Source of the DNA: an uncultured Alistipes sp.
GTDB lineage: Bacteria > Bacteroidota > Bacteroidia > Bacteroidales > Rikenellaceae
DNA: 64,000 bases
Assembly (NCBI GenBank): GCA_900768015.1
Contig: CAAGBI010000014.1
Location: 1-64,000, forward strand
Direction: 5' to 3'
Under the pieces are notes generated by a model. It made no database searches, was not told the origin of the DNA, and saw only the letters and a program-made list of their open reading frames with translations. Position 1 is the stretch's first letter. The number at the start of each line of letters is the position of its first letter. Positions 1 to 11,138 of this stretch are shown piece after piece. Made by a program: the position numbers and the translations under genes.

Positions 1-130
1 AGTAAACTCCGCTTTTTCGGGCTTCGCAAGCCTAAAACTACATCTTTTTATTCACTCTCTTAGGTTATGGGGACTGGCTAAGTTACTTTTTAGTCAGCCA
101 CATTGGTTTACTGTGTGTGATATTATGCTC

Positions 131-230
131 TGTCATCCTGAGCAACGCGAAGGATCTCCTCAAAGCCAATCATAGGCTGCGTAGAGGCATATTGACTGCG
201 AGGAGATTCTTCACTTCGTTCAGAATGACA
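131..230. repeat. Inverted-repeat element, copy A
   Basis: Two 30-nt arms (131-160 and 201-230) are inverted copies of each other at about 24 of 30 positions and enclose a 40-bp spacer. The arms begin TGTCATCCTGAG and end CAGAATGACA. A second element with the same arms and the same CTCCTCAAAGCC junction lies at 4885-4987. Copy A is just downstream of the minus-strand lipoprotein gene, so the long hairpin could also stop its transcription. No open frame lies inside. It looks like a MITE or palindromic interspersed repeat; mobility is inference. Confidence 0.8.
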
Positions 231-249
231 TTGCTTATTCTTGCTATTT

Positions 250-2217
250 CTATCGGTTGATGGCTGCGCGAAGTGGCTGCGCTGCGGGCTTGGTGCTCAG
301 CACCTTGAGGCTCTTGCTTGAGGCCGAAGAGCCGAATATCTTCTCGATAAGCTCGTCGACGGGGCGCTTTGTCGAAGCGTCGTAGTTATACATGAATGGC
401 TCCGAGATCCACATCTCCGAGTAGTTGCCGCGGTAGTCCATACATACGGCGCACATGACATAGAGCTTGCCATTCTCGCCTGTGAGGAGCTGAGTCTTGC
501 CACATGGGTAGCTTACGAGGTCGGCGAATATAGCCTCCTCGCCATATACCGATACCTCCTGTGCAGAGTAGATGCAGTAGAACATATCCTGTGTGGGTTG
601 CTCGGTGAAGATCTCCGCCCACATAGCATACCAACCCATATCCTCGAACATTGCGTAGTTGTAGAAGTAGTCGGGGTCGTATGCCTCGAGCTCCGCAAGG
701 CTATATGGACCATCATAGTCTACGCGCACCACGCCATTCACGCACTCGCTCTCGGCATCTGTGGTGAAGTCGTAGCGGAAGAGGTCTGTAGTAACCACGC
801 CACCATAGTAGCCGTAGGCAAGAATTGAGTAGGATGTCTCGGGCTGCAAGGTGTTCAAGTGGCTAAATATCTCGCCGTGGTATGAGTCCATTGAGAAGTT
901 GTCGTTTAGCCAGTCTATAATCTCGGCGTTAGAGCTCTCGGGGACCTCGCTGAAGGGTACAATGGCCACGGTGTAATACTCATTGGTTGAGGGTGTTACG
1001 GTAACATCGGCCACGCGCACATACTTGTTTTCAACCTTGATGTCGAGGGTCATATCCGAAGCGCCAATAGCCTCTGTTGTGAAGTTTACAATCTGGGGCT
1101 TCGACACCACCTGAGGCATGCCGTCAACCATGTCTACGGCGTAGATTACCAAGGCGTAGTTTGTGTCGCCCTTAAGCGTCTCGCTGTACTCCTCGTCGCC
1201 CTGCAGGCATACGAGCTCTATAATCTGGTTGGGTGCATATCCCGATGCCATAAGCTCGGCCATCATGTCGAGCCATATGCTTGATATGAGCTTCGAGTAG
1301 TCGCTATCTGCGGGGGTGTCGCGATACATGTAGTCGCCCTCCTCGTAGATGGTGAGGTAGTAGTGACCCTCCCAATTCTGGGGCGCGATGTGGTATGTGG
1401 CGTTAGGGCCATTGACATCGACATCGACATCAAAGTCAACCTCTGTGAGCTCTCCGCTCTCGAGCGTAACCATCTGATATGTAACGGGTGACGCCATCCA
1501 GTAGTCGTCGTTCGCCTCGTTGAACTCTATGGCGTAGACATAGAGCACATACTCCTTGTCTGGCACCATGCCTGTCCACTCGATTGAGTATTCACCCTGA
1601 TAAGCGATGTAGTTCATAAGGAAAAACTCCTTCAAGAGGGGCGCCTCCCACTGCTTGGCAAATGCCATGTAGTAGTCGTAGTCATCCTGGAAGAGCTCCT
1701 CGGCAGTTGTAATCTGTGCCGAGAGGAAATAGTCAACCTCGGCCATATAGGCGATGTAGGCATAATCCTCGTTCGAGGGCTTGATAAGTGTAGAGCAAGA
1801 TGTTGAGCTGTTTGCTGTTACCTCCAACTCGAAGGTTATGGCGTCAAACTCGGCCTGCTTAACCACGATATATACGGTGTCGGCATTGGGGTATGTCACG
1901 CGCAACTTTGTCTCGCGAGCCTTGACATCCTGGTTCTCTGCCACGCGGAAGGTGAGTGTGCCGTTTGCTGCATCAATCTCCGAAATCCACTCCGCCTCGG
2001 TCGAAGCCACGATGTCGATGCCCTCGATGCCGTTGTTTATGGTGTAGTGGAGTGTCACGGTGGTCTCCTCATATCCAAGGTCAACGACCTTCTGGTCAAA
2101 TTTCACTGAGGTTGTAGTGTCAACGACATCATCAACGCTTGATGGTTTGCACGACCACGATGCTACGGCGAGCACGATTGTGGCAAAGATTGTAAATAGT
2201 CTAAAGGTTGTTCTCAT
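250..2217 (-). CDS. Large surface lipoprotein with BACON-like N-terminal domain
   Basis: Function not recognised. The N-terminus has a hydrophobic signal (about residues 7-22) ending at Cys23, compatible with a Bacteroidetes lipoprotein signal, although the lipobox (ASWSC) is weak. Residues ~35-122 resemble a BACON-type beta-sandwich, with a conserved Trp before an Ile-Ser and a closing V-V-K-Q strand. The rest is rich in aromatic and acidic residues and resembles tandem beta-sandwich modules. I start at the ATG at 2215-2217 rather than the in-frame GTG six bases upstream. It is related to the divergent 702-aa neighbour: both carry a late segment of the form PETxYxxxAxGxxGGVxTTD. Its codon use is ordinary for the window, unlike the neighbour. 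Probably surface exposed; ligand unknown. Confidence 0.85.
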   Translation of the reverse strand: MRTTFRLFTIFATIVLAVASWSCKPSSVDDVVDTTTSVKFDQKVVDLGYEETTVTLHYTINNGIEGIDIVASTEAEWISEIDAANGTLTFRVAENQDVKARETKLRVTYPNADTVYIVVKQAEFDAITFELEVTANSSTSCSTLIKPSNEDYAYIAYMAEVDYFLSAQITTAEELFQDDYDYYMAFAKQWEAPLLKEFFLMNYIAYQGEYSIEWTGMVPDKEYVLYVYAIEFNEANDDYWMASPVTYQMVTLESGELTEVDFDVDVDVNGPNATYHIAPQNWEGHYYLTIYEEGDYMYRDTPADSDYSKLISSIWLDMMAELMASGYAPNQIIELVCLQGDEEYSETLKGDTNYALVIYAVDMVDGMPQVVSKPQIVNFTTEAIGASDMTLDIKVENKYVRVADVTVTPSTNEYYTVAIVPFSEVPESSNAEIIDWLNDNFSMDSYHGEIFSHLNTLQPETSYSILAYGYYGGVVTTDLFRYDFTTDAESECVNGVVRVDYDGPYSLAELEAYDPDYFYNYAMFEDMGWYAMWAEIFTEQPTQDMFYCIYSAQEVSVYGEEAIFADLVSYPCGKTQLLTGENGKLYVMCAVCMDYRGNYSEMWISEPFMYNYDASTKRPVDELIEKIFGSSASSKSLKVLSTKPAAQPLRAAINR

Positions 2218-2246
2218 AGTCACATTTTAAGTTCGATTTTCTTGTG

Positions 2247-2277
2247 CAAAGATATGATTTTTATTGTCATAGTGCAA
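2247..2277 (-). promoter_or_regulatory. Bacteroidetes-type promoter of the 657-aa-class lipoprotein gene
   Basis: On the minus strand a TATCTTTG -7 box (2247-2254) is preceded by TTG (2275-2277) at a 20-bp spacing. This matches the TTG-N19/20-TAnnTTTG pattern. It lies about 30 bp upstream of the start codon. Confidence 0.75.
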
Positions 2278-2341
2278 CCTTATCTTAATATAATTTCACA
2301 TTTTTTTATATGGAGAGACTTTTTATTTTGCATTTTATTCG

Positions 2342-2349
2342 TATATTTG
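2342..2349 (+). promoter_or_regulatory. Candidate -7 box for the 702-aa lipoprotein gene
   Basis: TATATTTG matches the -7 consensus. No good TTG is seen at the expected -33 distance. It implies a leader of about 170 nt that contains the tandem repeats at 2413-2480. Confidence 0.5.
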
Positions 2350-2412
2350 CCACTTGAAGAGGTAGTTTTTTTATAAAAAAGTTTATAAATTATAGCCTCG
2401 CCAGGGCGCTTT

Positions 2413-2480
2413 GGTGTGCGCAAAATTGAGAAAAAGGTGCGCAGTAAAGAGGAAAGAGGTGCGCAGTATTGAGAAAAAGA
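2413..2480 (+). repeat. Three imperfect 22-23 bp tandem repeats in a 5' leader
   Basis: Three consecutive units start GGTGTGCGCA (2413), GGTGCGCAGTAA (2436) and GGTGCGCAGTATT (2458). Each continues into a purine-rich GAGAAAAA-like tail. They lie between the candidate promoter and the start codon of the 702-aa lipoprotein gene, so they would be transcribed in its leader. Function unknown. Confidence 0.7.
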
Positions 2481-2526
2481 ATAGACGAAATTATATTATT
2501 AAACTAAATTTTAACTAACAAATTCT

Positions 2527-4635
2527 ATGAGAACACTTAAGAATTTCTTGATGATGGGTCTTATGCCTATCATGGCTCTTGCTCTTATGGTAGGTTGTAA
2601 TGATACTCCTGAGGGCCCAGACCAGCCTACACCTCCCACTGTAGAGAAGGATTGTACAATCAAGTTGGGTAAGACTTCAATCTCTACAAGCCTCGCAGGT
2701 GGTTCATACCTCATCGAGTACACAATCCAGTACAATGGCGAGGGTGAGAATCCTCACAAGAACGAGAAGATCTCTGCTGAGGCAGCTGAGTCTTGGGTTA
2801 AGGACTTCAACTACGCTATCACAGGTGCTCTTCAGTTCACCGTTGAGCCCAACCCAACTGATGCTGAGCGTGAGTGCTTGGTAACTGTTAAGTACCGCTT
2901 CGCTGATGATGTTGTCTTCACTGTTAAGCAGGGTGCTGCAGTTAAGGCTGGCTTCACTTTGGAGAATGTTACAGCTACTTACTTCGACTACACAGTTGAT
3001 GTAATTCCCGAGAACAAGAATTTGCCCTACATCGTGATGTCGGCTTCTCCCGAGTATATCATCGCTTCAGGCTTCGAGACTGGCCAGGACTACTACGAGG
3101 ATGACATCGCATATTTCGCATGGTTGGGTCAGTTCTACGGTATGTCTGCTGCACAGATCATGCAGGAGCGTTGTAAGGTAGGTGACGAGCGTGGTGTCAC
3201 AGTAAGCGGCTGTGCTTCAGGTGTGCCCTACACATTCTACTGCTACTACTTCGACTATGAGTCAGGTTCTTTGCTCTCTGATGTGACATTCTTCACTGTT
3301 GAGACTGCTAAGCCCGAGAAGAAGGAGGTAGATTTCAATATGACCTACGAGATCGTTGATGGTTGTATGGTTGTTGCTGATGTAACACCTATTGGCTACA
3401 CTGGCGACTACTACTTCGATGTTCTTAACAGCATCCAGGTTAAGGACTACCTCGATAACATGGACTTCCTCAATGATGAGCCTCGTGTTGTTGAGTACTG
3501 GTGGGCAAACGCTGTTCAGGAGATGATGAAGGATATGTCTAACGCTGAGATCGTCGCTAACTTCACTTGCGTTGGTAACTACGCTGACGGCACTCCTAAG
3601 AGCCACTTCGAGTTTGAGCTCTTGGCTAACCACGACTACTACCTCTTCGCATTCGCTATGGAGGAGAACGGTCTCTGCTGCTCAACTCCTAAGGTTGTTA
3701 AGCTTACTACTGGTGATGTTGCAATGTCTAACAACGAGATTACTCCATCTGTAAGCAAGCTTACCTCACGCACTGCAACATTCTCGTTCGCTACAACTAA
3801 CGACGACTACTATGTTGCTGGCTGGCAGAAGGCTTCTGACTGGGCTACTTACGGCAGCAACGATGCAGAGCGTCAGGAGTACCTCATCCACAACATGGAT
3901 TACAACCTCCTCAGCGGTAATGTTTCAACAAGCGTAATCGACCTCGAGCCTGAGACTGATTATGTCCTCTACGCATTCGGTTCACGCGGTGGTGTTGCAA
4001 CAACTGATAAGATCTTCACTGAGACATTCCGCACTAAGGGTCTCAACGGTAGCGTATCTATCGAGCGCGTTGACCGTGGCTACTATGATGCTTCAGACTT
4101 CGCTGATAAGGCAGGTTATGAGTACTTGTCTAACTACGCAGGTAAGGCTATCTTCCCAATTGAGGTTAAGTTCAGCGATGAGAACCATGGCGATTACTTC
4201 TTCGAGACTTACAACTGGACTAACCGTGCTGAGAGCGAGTACTACAACGATCAGCAGTATATCGACGGCCTCGTATGGTCAATCAACCAGTATGGTTCTG
4301 CTACAACAACTCACACTTACACATTCCTTGATTTTGGCGGTAAGTACCAGTTCGTAGCTCTCGTATTCGATGCTGATGGCCAGATGTCTAAGCTCTACAA
4401 GGAGTGGATCGAGCCTAACTACGATGGTTGCGGCGACGCTGATGACTATGTTGCATGGTGGGATGCTTACCAGCAGAACCAGAACGAGGGTCCCAACCTC
4501 TCAAGCATCGTTTACAACGAGGTAGCTGCTGATAAGTTCTTCTCTGAGAAGAGCGCAAAGACAATGCGCGTTTCTGAGATGACATTCTCTAACGAGACAG
4601 TTAAGATGGCGTCTGACGAGATTCTCGCTCGCTAA
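2527..4635 (+). CDS. Large, probably highly expressed surface lipoprotein
   Basis: Function not recognised. Residues 1-24 form a lipoprotein signal with a clear lipobox (MVGC, Cys24), followed by a Pro/Thr-rich tether. The mature part appears built of several beta-sandwich segments: residues ~45-135 resemble a BACON-like domain ending VFTVKQG, followed by fibronectin-like modules with YYV and PETDY motifs. It is related to the divergent lipoprotein at 250-2217. Codon choice is striking: GCT, GGT, CGT, ACT, AAC and TTC dominate, as in tnaA and pckA here, whereas neighbours use more GCG, TCG and GTG. This suggests very high expression. A strong terminator and a 3' repeat element follow. Probably an abundant cell-surface or vesicle protein; ligand unknown. 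Confidence 0.88.
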   Translation: MRTLKNFLMMGLMPIMALALMVGCNDTPEGPDQPTPPTVEKDCTIKLGKTSISTSLAGGSYLIEYTIQYNGEGENPHKNEKISAEAAESWVKDFNYAITGALQFTVEPNPTDAERECLVTVKYRFADDVVFTVKQGAAVKAGFTLENVTATYFDYTVDVIPENKNLPYIVMSASPEYIIASGFETGQDYYEDDIAYFAWLGQFYGMSAAQIMQERCKVGDERGVTVSGCASGVPYTFYCYYFDYESGSLLSDVTFFTVETAKPEKKEVDFNMTYEIVDGCMVVADVTPIGYTGDYYFDVLNSIQVKDYLDNMDFLNDEPRVVEYWWANAVQEMMKDMSNAEIVANFTCVGNYADGTPKSHFEFELLANHDYYLFAFAMEENGLCCSTPKVVKLTTGDVAMSNNEITPSVSKLTSRTATFSFATTNDDYYVAGWQKASDWATYGSNDAERQEYLIHNMDYNLLSGNVSTSVIDLEPETDYVLYAFGSRGGVATTDKIFTETFRTKGLNGSVSIERVDRGYYDASDFADKAGYEYLSNYAGKAIFPIEVKFSDENHGDYFFETYNWTNRAESEYYNDQQYIDGLVWSINQYGSATTTHTYTFLDFGGKYQFVALVFDADGQMSKLYKEWIEPNYDGCGDADDYVAWWDAYQQNQNEGPNLSSIVYNEVAADKFFSEKSAKTMRVSEMTFSNETVKMASDEILAR

Positions 4636-4648
4636 TCTTAGACCTTTA

Positions 4649-4711
4649 GGTTAGGGTTTCCTAACCCCCATATATGGGGCTGTGCAAATTGCTTGCACAG
4701 CCCTTTTCTTT
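4649..4711 (+). terminator. Double hairpin intrinsic terminator
   Basis: A short GGTTAGG/CCTAACC hairpin (4649-4666) is followed by an 11-bp perfect stem, GGGCTGTGCAA/TTGCACAGCCC (4677-4703), and a TTTTCTTT tract. It ends the 702-aa lipoprotein transcript. Confidence 0.85.
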
Positions 4712-4833
4712 GTTGTGATAAGCCACCATCTACTGCCGCTAACAAATTATCTCAGCAATGGGCAGTACGCCATAGTACAGCCCATCGCCTCGAAATTTGC
4801 CGAGCGTTGTATCTGGTGTCTTCTGACAACAAA
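4709..4833 (+). repeat. 3'-UTR element, copy i (TTTGTTGT-ended, internal hairpin)
   Basis: The left end is TTTGTTGTGATAAGCC and the right end, read inverted, is TTTGTTGTCAGAAGAC (13 of 16 match). Inside, ATGGGC-AGTAC (4758-4768) pairs with GTAC-AGCCCAT (4775-4785) around the loop GCCATA. It is related to elements at 19237-19367, 32494-32617 and 36625-36844. All four lie on the 3' side of a gene, in the gene's sense orientation. Confidence 0.75.
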
Positions 4834-4836
4834 GGG

Positions 4837-4866
4837 TTGTTATGTCTGAAAAAAATACTACCTTTG
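4837..4866 (+). promoter_or_regulatory. Promoter of the nitroreductase/beta-galactosidase pair
   Basis: TTG (4837-4839), a 19-bp spacer and TACCTTTG (4859-4866) give a good Bacteroidetes promoter. It abuts the end of 3' element i, and it places inverted-repeat element B inside the leader of the nitroreductase gene. Confidence 0.7.
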
Positions 4867-4884
4867 TAGAAACATAACAGAGTA

Positions 4885-4987
4885 TGTCATTCTGAACTTT
4901 AGTGAAGAATCTCCTCAAAGCCGACTAATGACAACGAAACATAATACACACTCGTCGAGGAGATCCTTCGTTACACTCAGGATGACA
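4885..4987. repeat. Inverted-repeat element, copy B
   Basis: Arms at 4885-4915 and 4958-4987 are inverted copies around a 42-bp spacer. They match the arms of copy A at 131-230: TGTCATTCTGAAC at one side, CAGGATGACA at the other, and the shared CTCCTCAAAGCC junction. The element sits between a promoter and the nitroreductase start codon, so it would form a stem of about 30 bp in that leader. Confidence 0.8.
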
Positions 4988-5006
4988 GTCGTAAAACCAA
5001 GACCCT

Positions 5007-5636
5007 ATGGCAGATAACTATCTCGAGAAACGAATGGAGGACTATCGCAACCAGCAGCCCGCAAAAAAGCGCGTGGCAACGCTCAATAGGTTGCTTAAGG
5101 CTAACCGCAGCTACCGCGGCTACGACGCAAAGTTCGTGGTGCGCCCCGACCAGCTGCGCCGCATAATTGAGGTGGCTACGCTATGCCCCTCGGCACGCAA
5201 CCAGCAGGTGTTGCGCTTCCGCCCCGTGCTTAGTGACGAGGCGGCAGCGGTATTGAAGCATATACGCCTTGGTGGCGCGCTGCCCGAACTGCACCTACCT
5301 TTCGCGGGTACAGAGCCCAACGCCTTTATCGTCATCTGCTCGACCGTGCCCGACAGCCACTATGTGAGCGTGGACCTCGGCATCGTGGCGCAGTCGATGC
5401 TCCTGCAGGCCACGGAGATGGGCTTGGGTGGCATCTGCATAGGAGCCTTCGACCATGCCGAGATTAAGGAGGCACTTAATCTGCCATACGACCCATTATT
5501 GGTGTTGGCGATAGGCCGCCCCGCGGAGCGTATAGAGTTGGTGGAGTGCGGCGAGGGTGACTCGCTCGCCTACTACCGCGAGGAGGGCGTACACTATGTT
5601 CCAAAAATCAGAGTCGACGACCTAATTTTGAAGTAA
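5007..5636 (+). CDS. Nitroreductase-family flavoprotein
   Basis: Likely FMN-dependent NAD(P)H oxidoreductase of the nitroreductase superfamily, cytoplasmic; natural substrate unknown. Family signs are the N-terminal S/YRGYD-type region (RSYRGYDAKFV, residues ~31-41), a CPSARNQQVLRF segment that matches the FMN-contacting P-S-x-x-N-x-Q pattern (~58-69), and a C-terminal GLGGICIGAF followed by LAIGRPAE, typical of the dimer core. At 209 aa the length is normal. It ends 3 bp before the beta-galactosidase start, so the two are probably cotranscribed. The leader contains inverted-repeat element B. Confidence 0.88.
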   Translation: MADNYLEKRMEDYRNQQPAKKRVATLNRLLKANRSYRGYDAKFVVRPDQLRRIIEVATLCPSARNQQVLRFRPVLSDEAAAVLKHIRLGGALPELHLPFAGTEPNAFIVICSTVPDSHYVSVDLGIVAQSMLLQATEMGLGGICIGAFDHAEIKEALNLPYDPLLVLAIGRPAERIELVECGEGDSLAYYREEGVHYVPKIRVDDLILK

Positions 5637-8759
<3,123 letters not shown>

Positions 8760-8770
8760 TTGAAAAACAA

Positions 8771-9697
8771 ATGGATAACATTTTAACAGTCGAACATGTC
8801 TCGAAGAGTTATACGGGACATAAGGCGTTGGACGATGTCTCATTAGAGGTGCCCCGCGGAGCGATATATGGCCTTTTGGGCCCCAACGGCGCGGGTAAGA
8901 CAACGCTCATTCGCGTCATCACGCGCATCACGCTTGCTGACTCAGGTCGCGTGCTCTTGGATGGCAAGCAGATAACCGCCGATGATGTCTTCCACATAGG
9001 CTATATGCCCGAGGAGCGCGGCCTCTACAAGAAGATGCGCGTGGGCGAGCAGGCTATGTTCTTTGCGCGCCTGAAGGGTATGCCGAAGCGCGATGCTGAG
9101 GCACGCCTCAAGGAGTGGTTCGAGCGCCTTGAGATTGCCGATTGGTGGGAGCGCAAGGTGGAGGATTTGTCCAAGGGTATGGCGCAGAAGGTGCAGTTTA
9201 TCTCTACGGTGGTACACGAGCCAAAGTTGCTAATTTTCGACGAGCCCTTCTCGGGCTTCGACCCCATAAATGCCGATAGGCTCAAGTGTGAGATTTTGGG
9301 CCTGCGCGATAGGGGTGCAACGGTGATTTTCTCTACGCACAACATGGCTTCGGTGGAGGAGATTTGCGACCATATAACGCTTATCAACAAGTCGCGTAAT
9401 GTGCTCTCAGGCTCGGTGGAGGCCATACGCCGTGAGGCGGGAGGTAATACCTTCGCGGTGTTGCATCGTGCTGATGACGAAGTCTTTAGCGCTGCGGTGT
9501 CGGGTATTGCTACGCTGCTTGGCCAGAGTAAGGGCATTGTGGGTGGCTACCACGAGACGAAGATTCACATCCCGAAGGATGAGGATATAAGGGTGGCCAT
9601 CGAGCGCCTAAACGACAGGTGCGACCTGCGCTCTATAAGCGAGGTTATACCCTCGATAAACGATATATTCATCCGTGCCGTAAATGGCACATTATAA
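8771..9697 (+). CDS. ABC transporter ATP-binding protein (NatA-like)
   Basis: ATPase of an ABC-2 type exporter at the inner face of the cytoplasmic membrane. The Walker A motif is GPNGAGKTT (residues 37-45). The signature is LSKGMAQKVQF, Walker B is LLIFDEPFSGFDP, and a switch His lies in FSTHNM. The last ~85 residues form the C-terminal extension usual in the NatA/DUF4162 group. It overlaps or nearly abuts the permease gene, so the two form a transporter pair. It lies 11 bp after the beta-galactosidase, though a functional link is not evident. Substrate unknown; sodium or a small hydrophobic compound are family-based guesses. Confidence 0.93.
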   Translation: MDNILTVEHVSKSYTGHKALDDVSLEVPRGAIYGLLGPNGAGKTTLIRVITRITLADSGRVLLDGKQITADDVFHIGYMPEERGLYKKMRVGEQAMFFARLKGMPKRDAEARLKEWFERLEIADWWERKVEDLSKGMAQKVQFISTVVHEPKLLIFDEPFSGFDPINADRLKCEILGLRDRGATVIFSTHNMASVEEICDHITLINKSRNVLSGSVEAIRREAGGNTFAVLHRADDEVFSAAVSGIATLLGQSKGIVGGYHETKIHIPKDEDIRVAIERLNDRCDLRSISEVIPSINDIFIRAVNGTL

Positions 9698-9707
9698 GCG
9701 CGATGCT

Positions 9708-10991
9708 ATGAGAAAAATGTGGTTAATTATAGTACGCGAATTTATGGAGCGCGTACGCAAAAAGTCCTTTATTATCGCTACATTTATCACCCCTCTTTTG
9801 ATGGTGGGACTGATGGTTGCGCCAACACTCGTCATGCTCTACGGCTCGAGCGACCAGAAGCAGGTCGTCGTTGTCGACCGCTCGGGCATGGTGCGCGAGA
9901 AGTTGGTCTCTACCTCCGAGGTGATGTTTGTCGACCAGAGCGACCTCACGAAGCGCGAGGCTTGCGCCATGTATGGCGAGGATAGTGGTGTCTTCGGTGT
10001 GCTCTATGTGGGTAGCGAGATTGAGCAGCGTGACTCTGTGCAGCTCATAACAAACGAGTCCTCATCGTTGATGATTGAAGAGGCTATAACCCAACAACTT
10101 AACACTATTGTTGAGCGCGAGAAGCTGCGTGCTCACAACATCGAAAACCTTGAGGAGATACTCGCCTCGGTGGCTACAGACATCGAGCTTGCGACATACG
10201 AGAACGATGGCACGGGTGAGGAGGCCTCTATGGAGAGCACCTCGTCGGGCATCAGCTATTTCCTCGGTCTACTACTCGGCATGATGCTCTACATGCTTTT
10301 GATACTCTACGGCCAGATGGTGCTCACCTCGGTTGTGGAAGAGAAGGCGAGCCGCGTGATAGATGTCATGGTTACAAGCACCACTCCCTTCCAGATTATG
10401 ATGGGTAAGATTCTCGGTATCGCCCTTGTTGCCATCACGCAGATTGCCATCTGGGCGCTGCTTGTCGTTGCCGCTTCGAAGTTCCTGCTCCCCGCGTTGT
10501 TTAGCGCCGAGGTGGTGACTACCAACGACATGATGCTCCAGTCGGTAATGGGTACGCTGAGTGATACGGGCTACCTCGCGTCGCTCTTTGGCTGCTTGTT
10601 GCTCTTCATGGTTGGTGGCTTCTTGCTCTATGCGGCGTTGTATGCTGCTGCGGGCTCGGCTGTCGACTCGGTGCAGGAGGGCCAGCAGTACAACACCATA
10701 ATCATGATGCCCATCATCCTTGCGATAATCGTCATGATGACCATCTTCAACGACCCCAACTCGCCCATAGCGTTCTGGGCATCTATGATACCCTTCACCT
10801 CGCCCATTGTGATGATTGCCCGCATCCCATTTGGCATTCCATGGTGGGAGGTAGTGGTCTCATTAGTAGTGCTTTATGCGACATTCGTTGGTGTTGTATG
10901 GCTTGCTGCCCGCATCTTCCGTGTTGGTATCTTTATGCACGGCAAGCGACCCTCGTGGCGTGAGCTATTACAATGGCTCAAAGCAAAATAA
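9708..10991 (+). CDS. ABC-2 type permease (NatB-like)
   Basis: Membrane partner of the preceding ATPase. Topology is typical of ABC2_membrane_3: a first helix at ~residues 14-36 (after MRKMWLIIVREFMERVRKK), a long extracytoplasmic domain to ~180, then about five C-terminal helices. The ERVRKKSFI start and the ExxASRVIDVMVTSTTPF segment are family hallmarks. Two starts are possible: ATG 9684, overlapping the ATPase gene, and ATG 9708, 11 nt after its stop. I prefer 9708 because the family motif begins there. An intrinsic terminator follows. Confidence 0.9.
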   Translation: MRKMWLIIVREFMERVRKKSFIIATFITPLLMVGLMVAPTLVMLYGSSDQKQVVVVDRSGMVREKLVSTSEVMFVDQSDLTKREACAMYGEDSGVFGVLYVGSEIEQRDSVQLITNESSSLMIEEAITQQLNTIVEREKLRAHNIENLEEILASVATDIELATYENDGTGEEASMESTSSGISYFLGLLLGMMLYMLLILYGQMVLTSVVEEKASRVIDVMVTSTTPFQIMMGKILGIALVAITQIAIWALLVVAASKFLLPALFSAEVVTTNDMMLQSVMGTLSDTGYLASLFGCLLLFMVGGFLLYAALYAAAGSAVDSVQEGQQYNTIIMMPIILAIIVMMTIFNDPNSPIAFWASMIPFTSPIVMIARIPFGIPWWEVVVSLVVLYATFVGVVWLAARIFRVGIFMHGKRPSWRELLQWLKAK

Positions 10992-11014
10992 GCAATTAGT
11001 AATTAGAAATTAGC

Positions 11015-11053
11015 AATGGCGTTGGCTCGAGCGGAGTCAGCGCCATTTTCTTT
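11015..11053 (+). terminator. Intrinsic terminator after the ABC exporter
   Basis: A 14-bp stem with two mismatches (AATGGCGTTGGCTC / GAGTCAGCGCCATT) is followed by TTCTTTG. Confidence 0.75.
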
Positions 11054-11104
11054 GTCATGCTAAAAAAATCGTAGCTACGCGCCCGATATTTCCTAAATTG
11101 TTCG

Positions 11105-11112
11105 TATATTTG
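11105..11112 (+). promoter_or_regulatory. Candidate -7 box of the 993-aa envelope protein gene
   Basis: TATATTTG matches the -7 consensus, but no TTG stands at the -33 position. It implies a leader of only about 20 nt before ATG 11139, which argues against the upstream in-frame ATG at 11121. Confidence 0.5.
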
Positions 11113-11138
11113 CATGTTATATGTACATGTGCGCGCGT

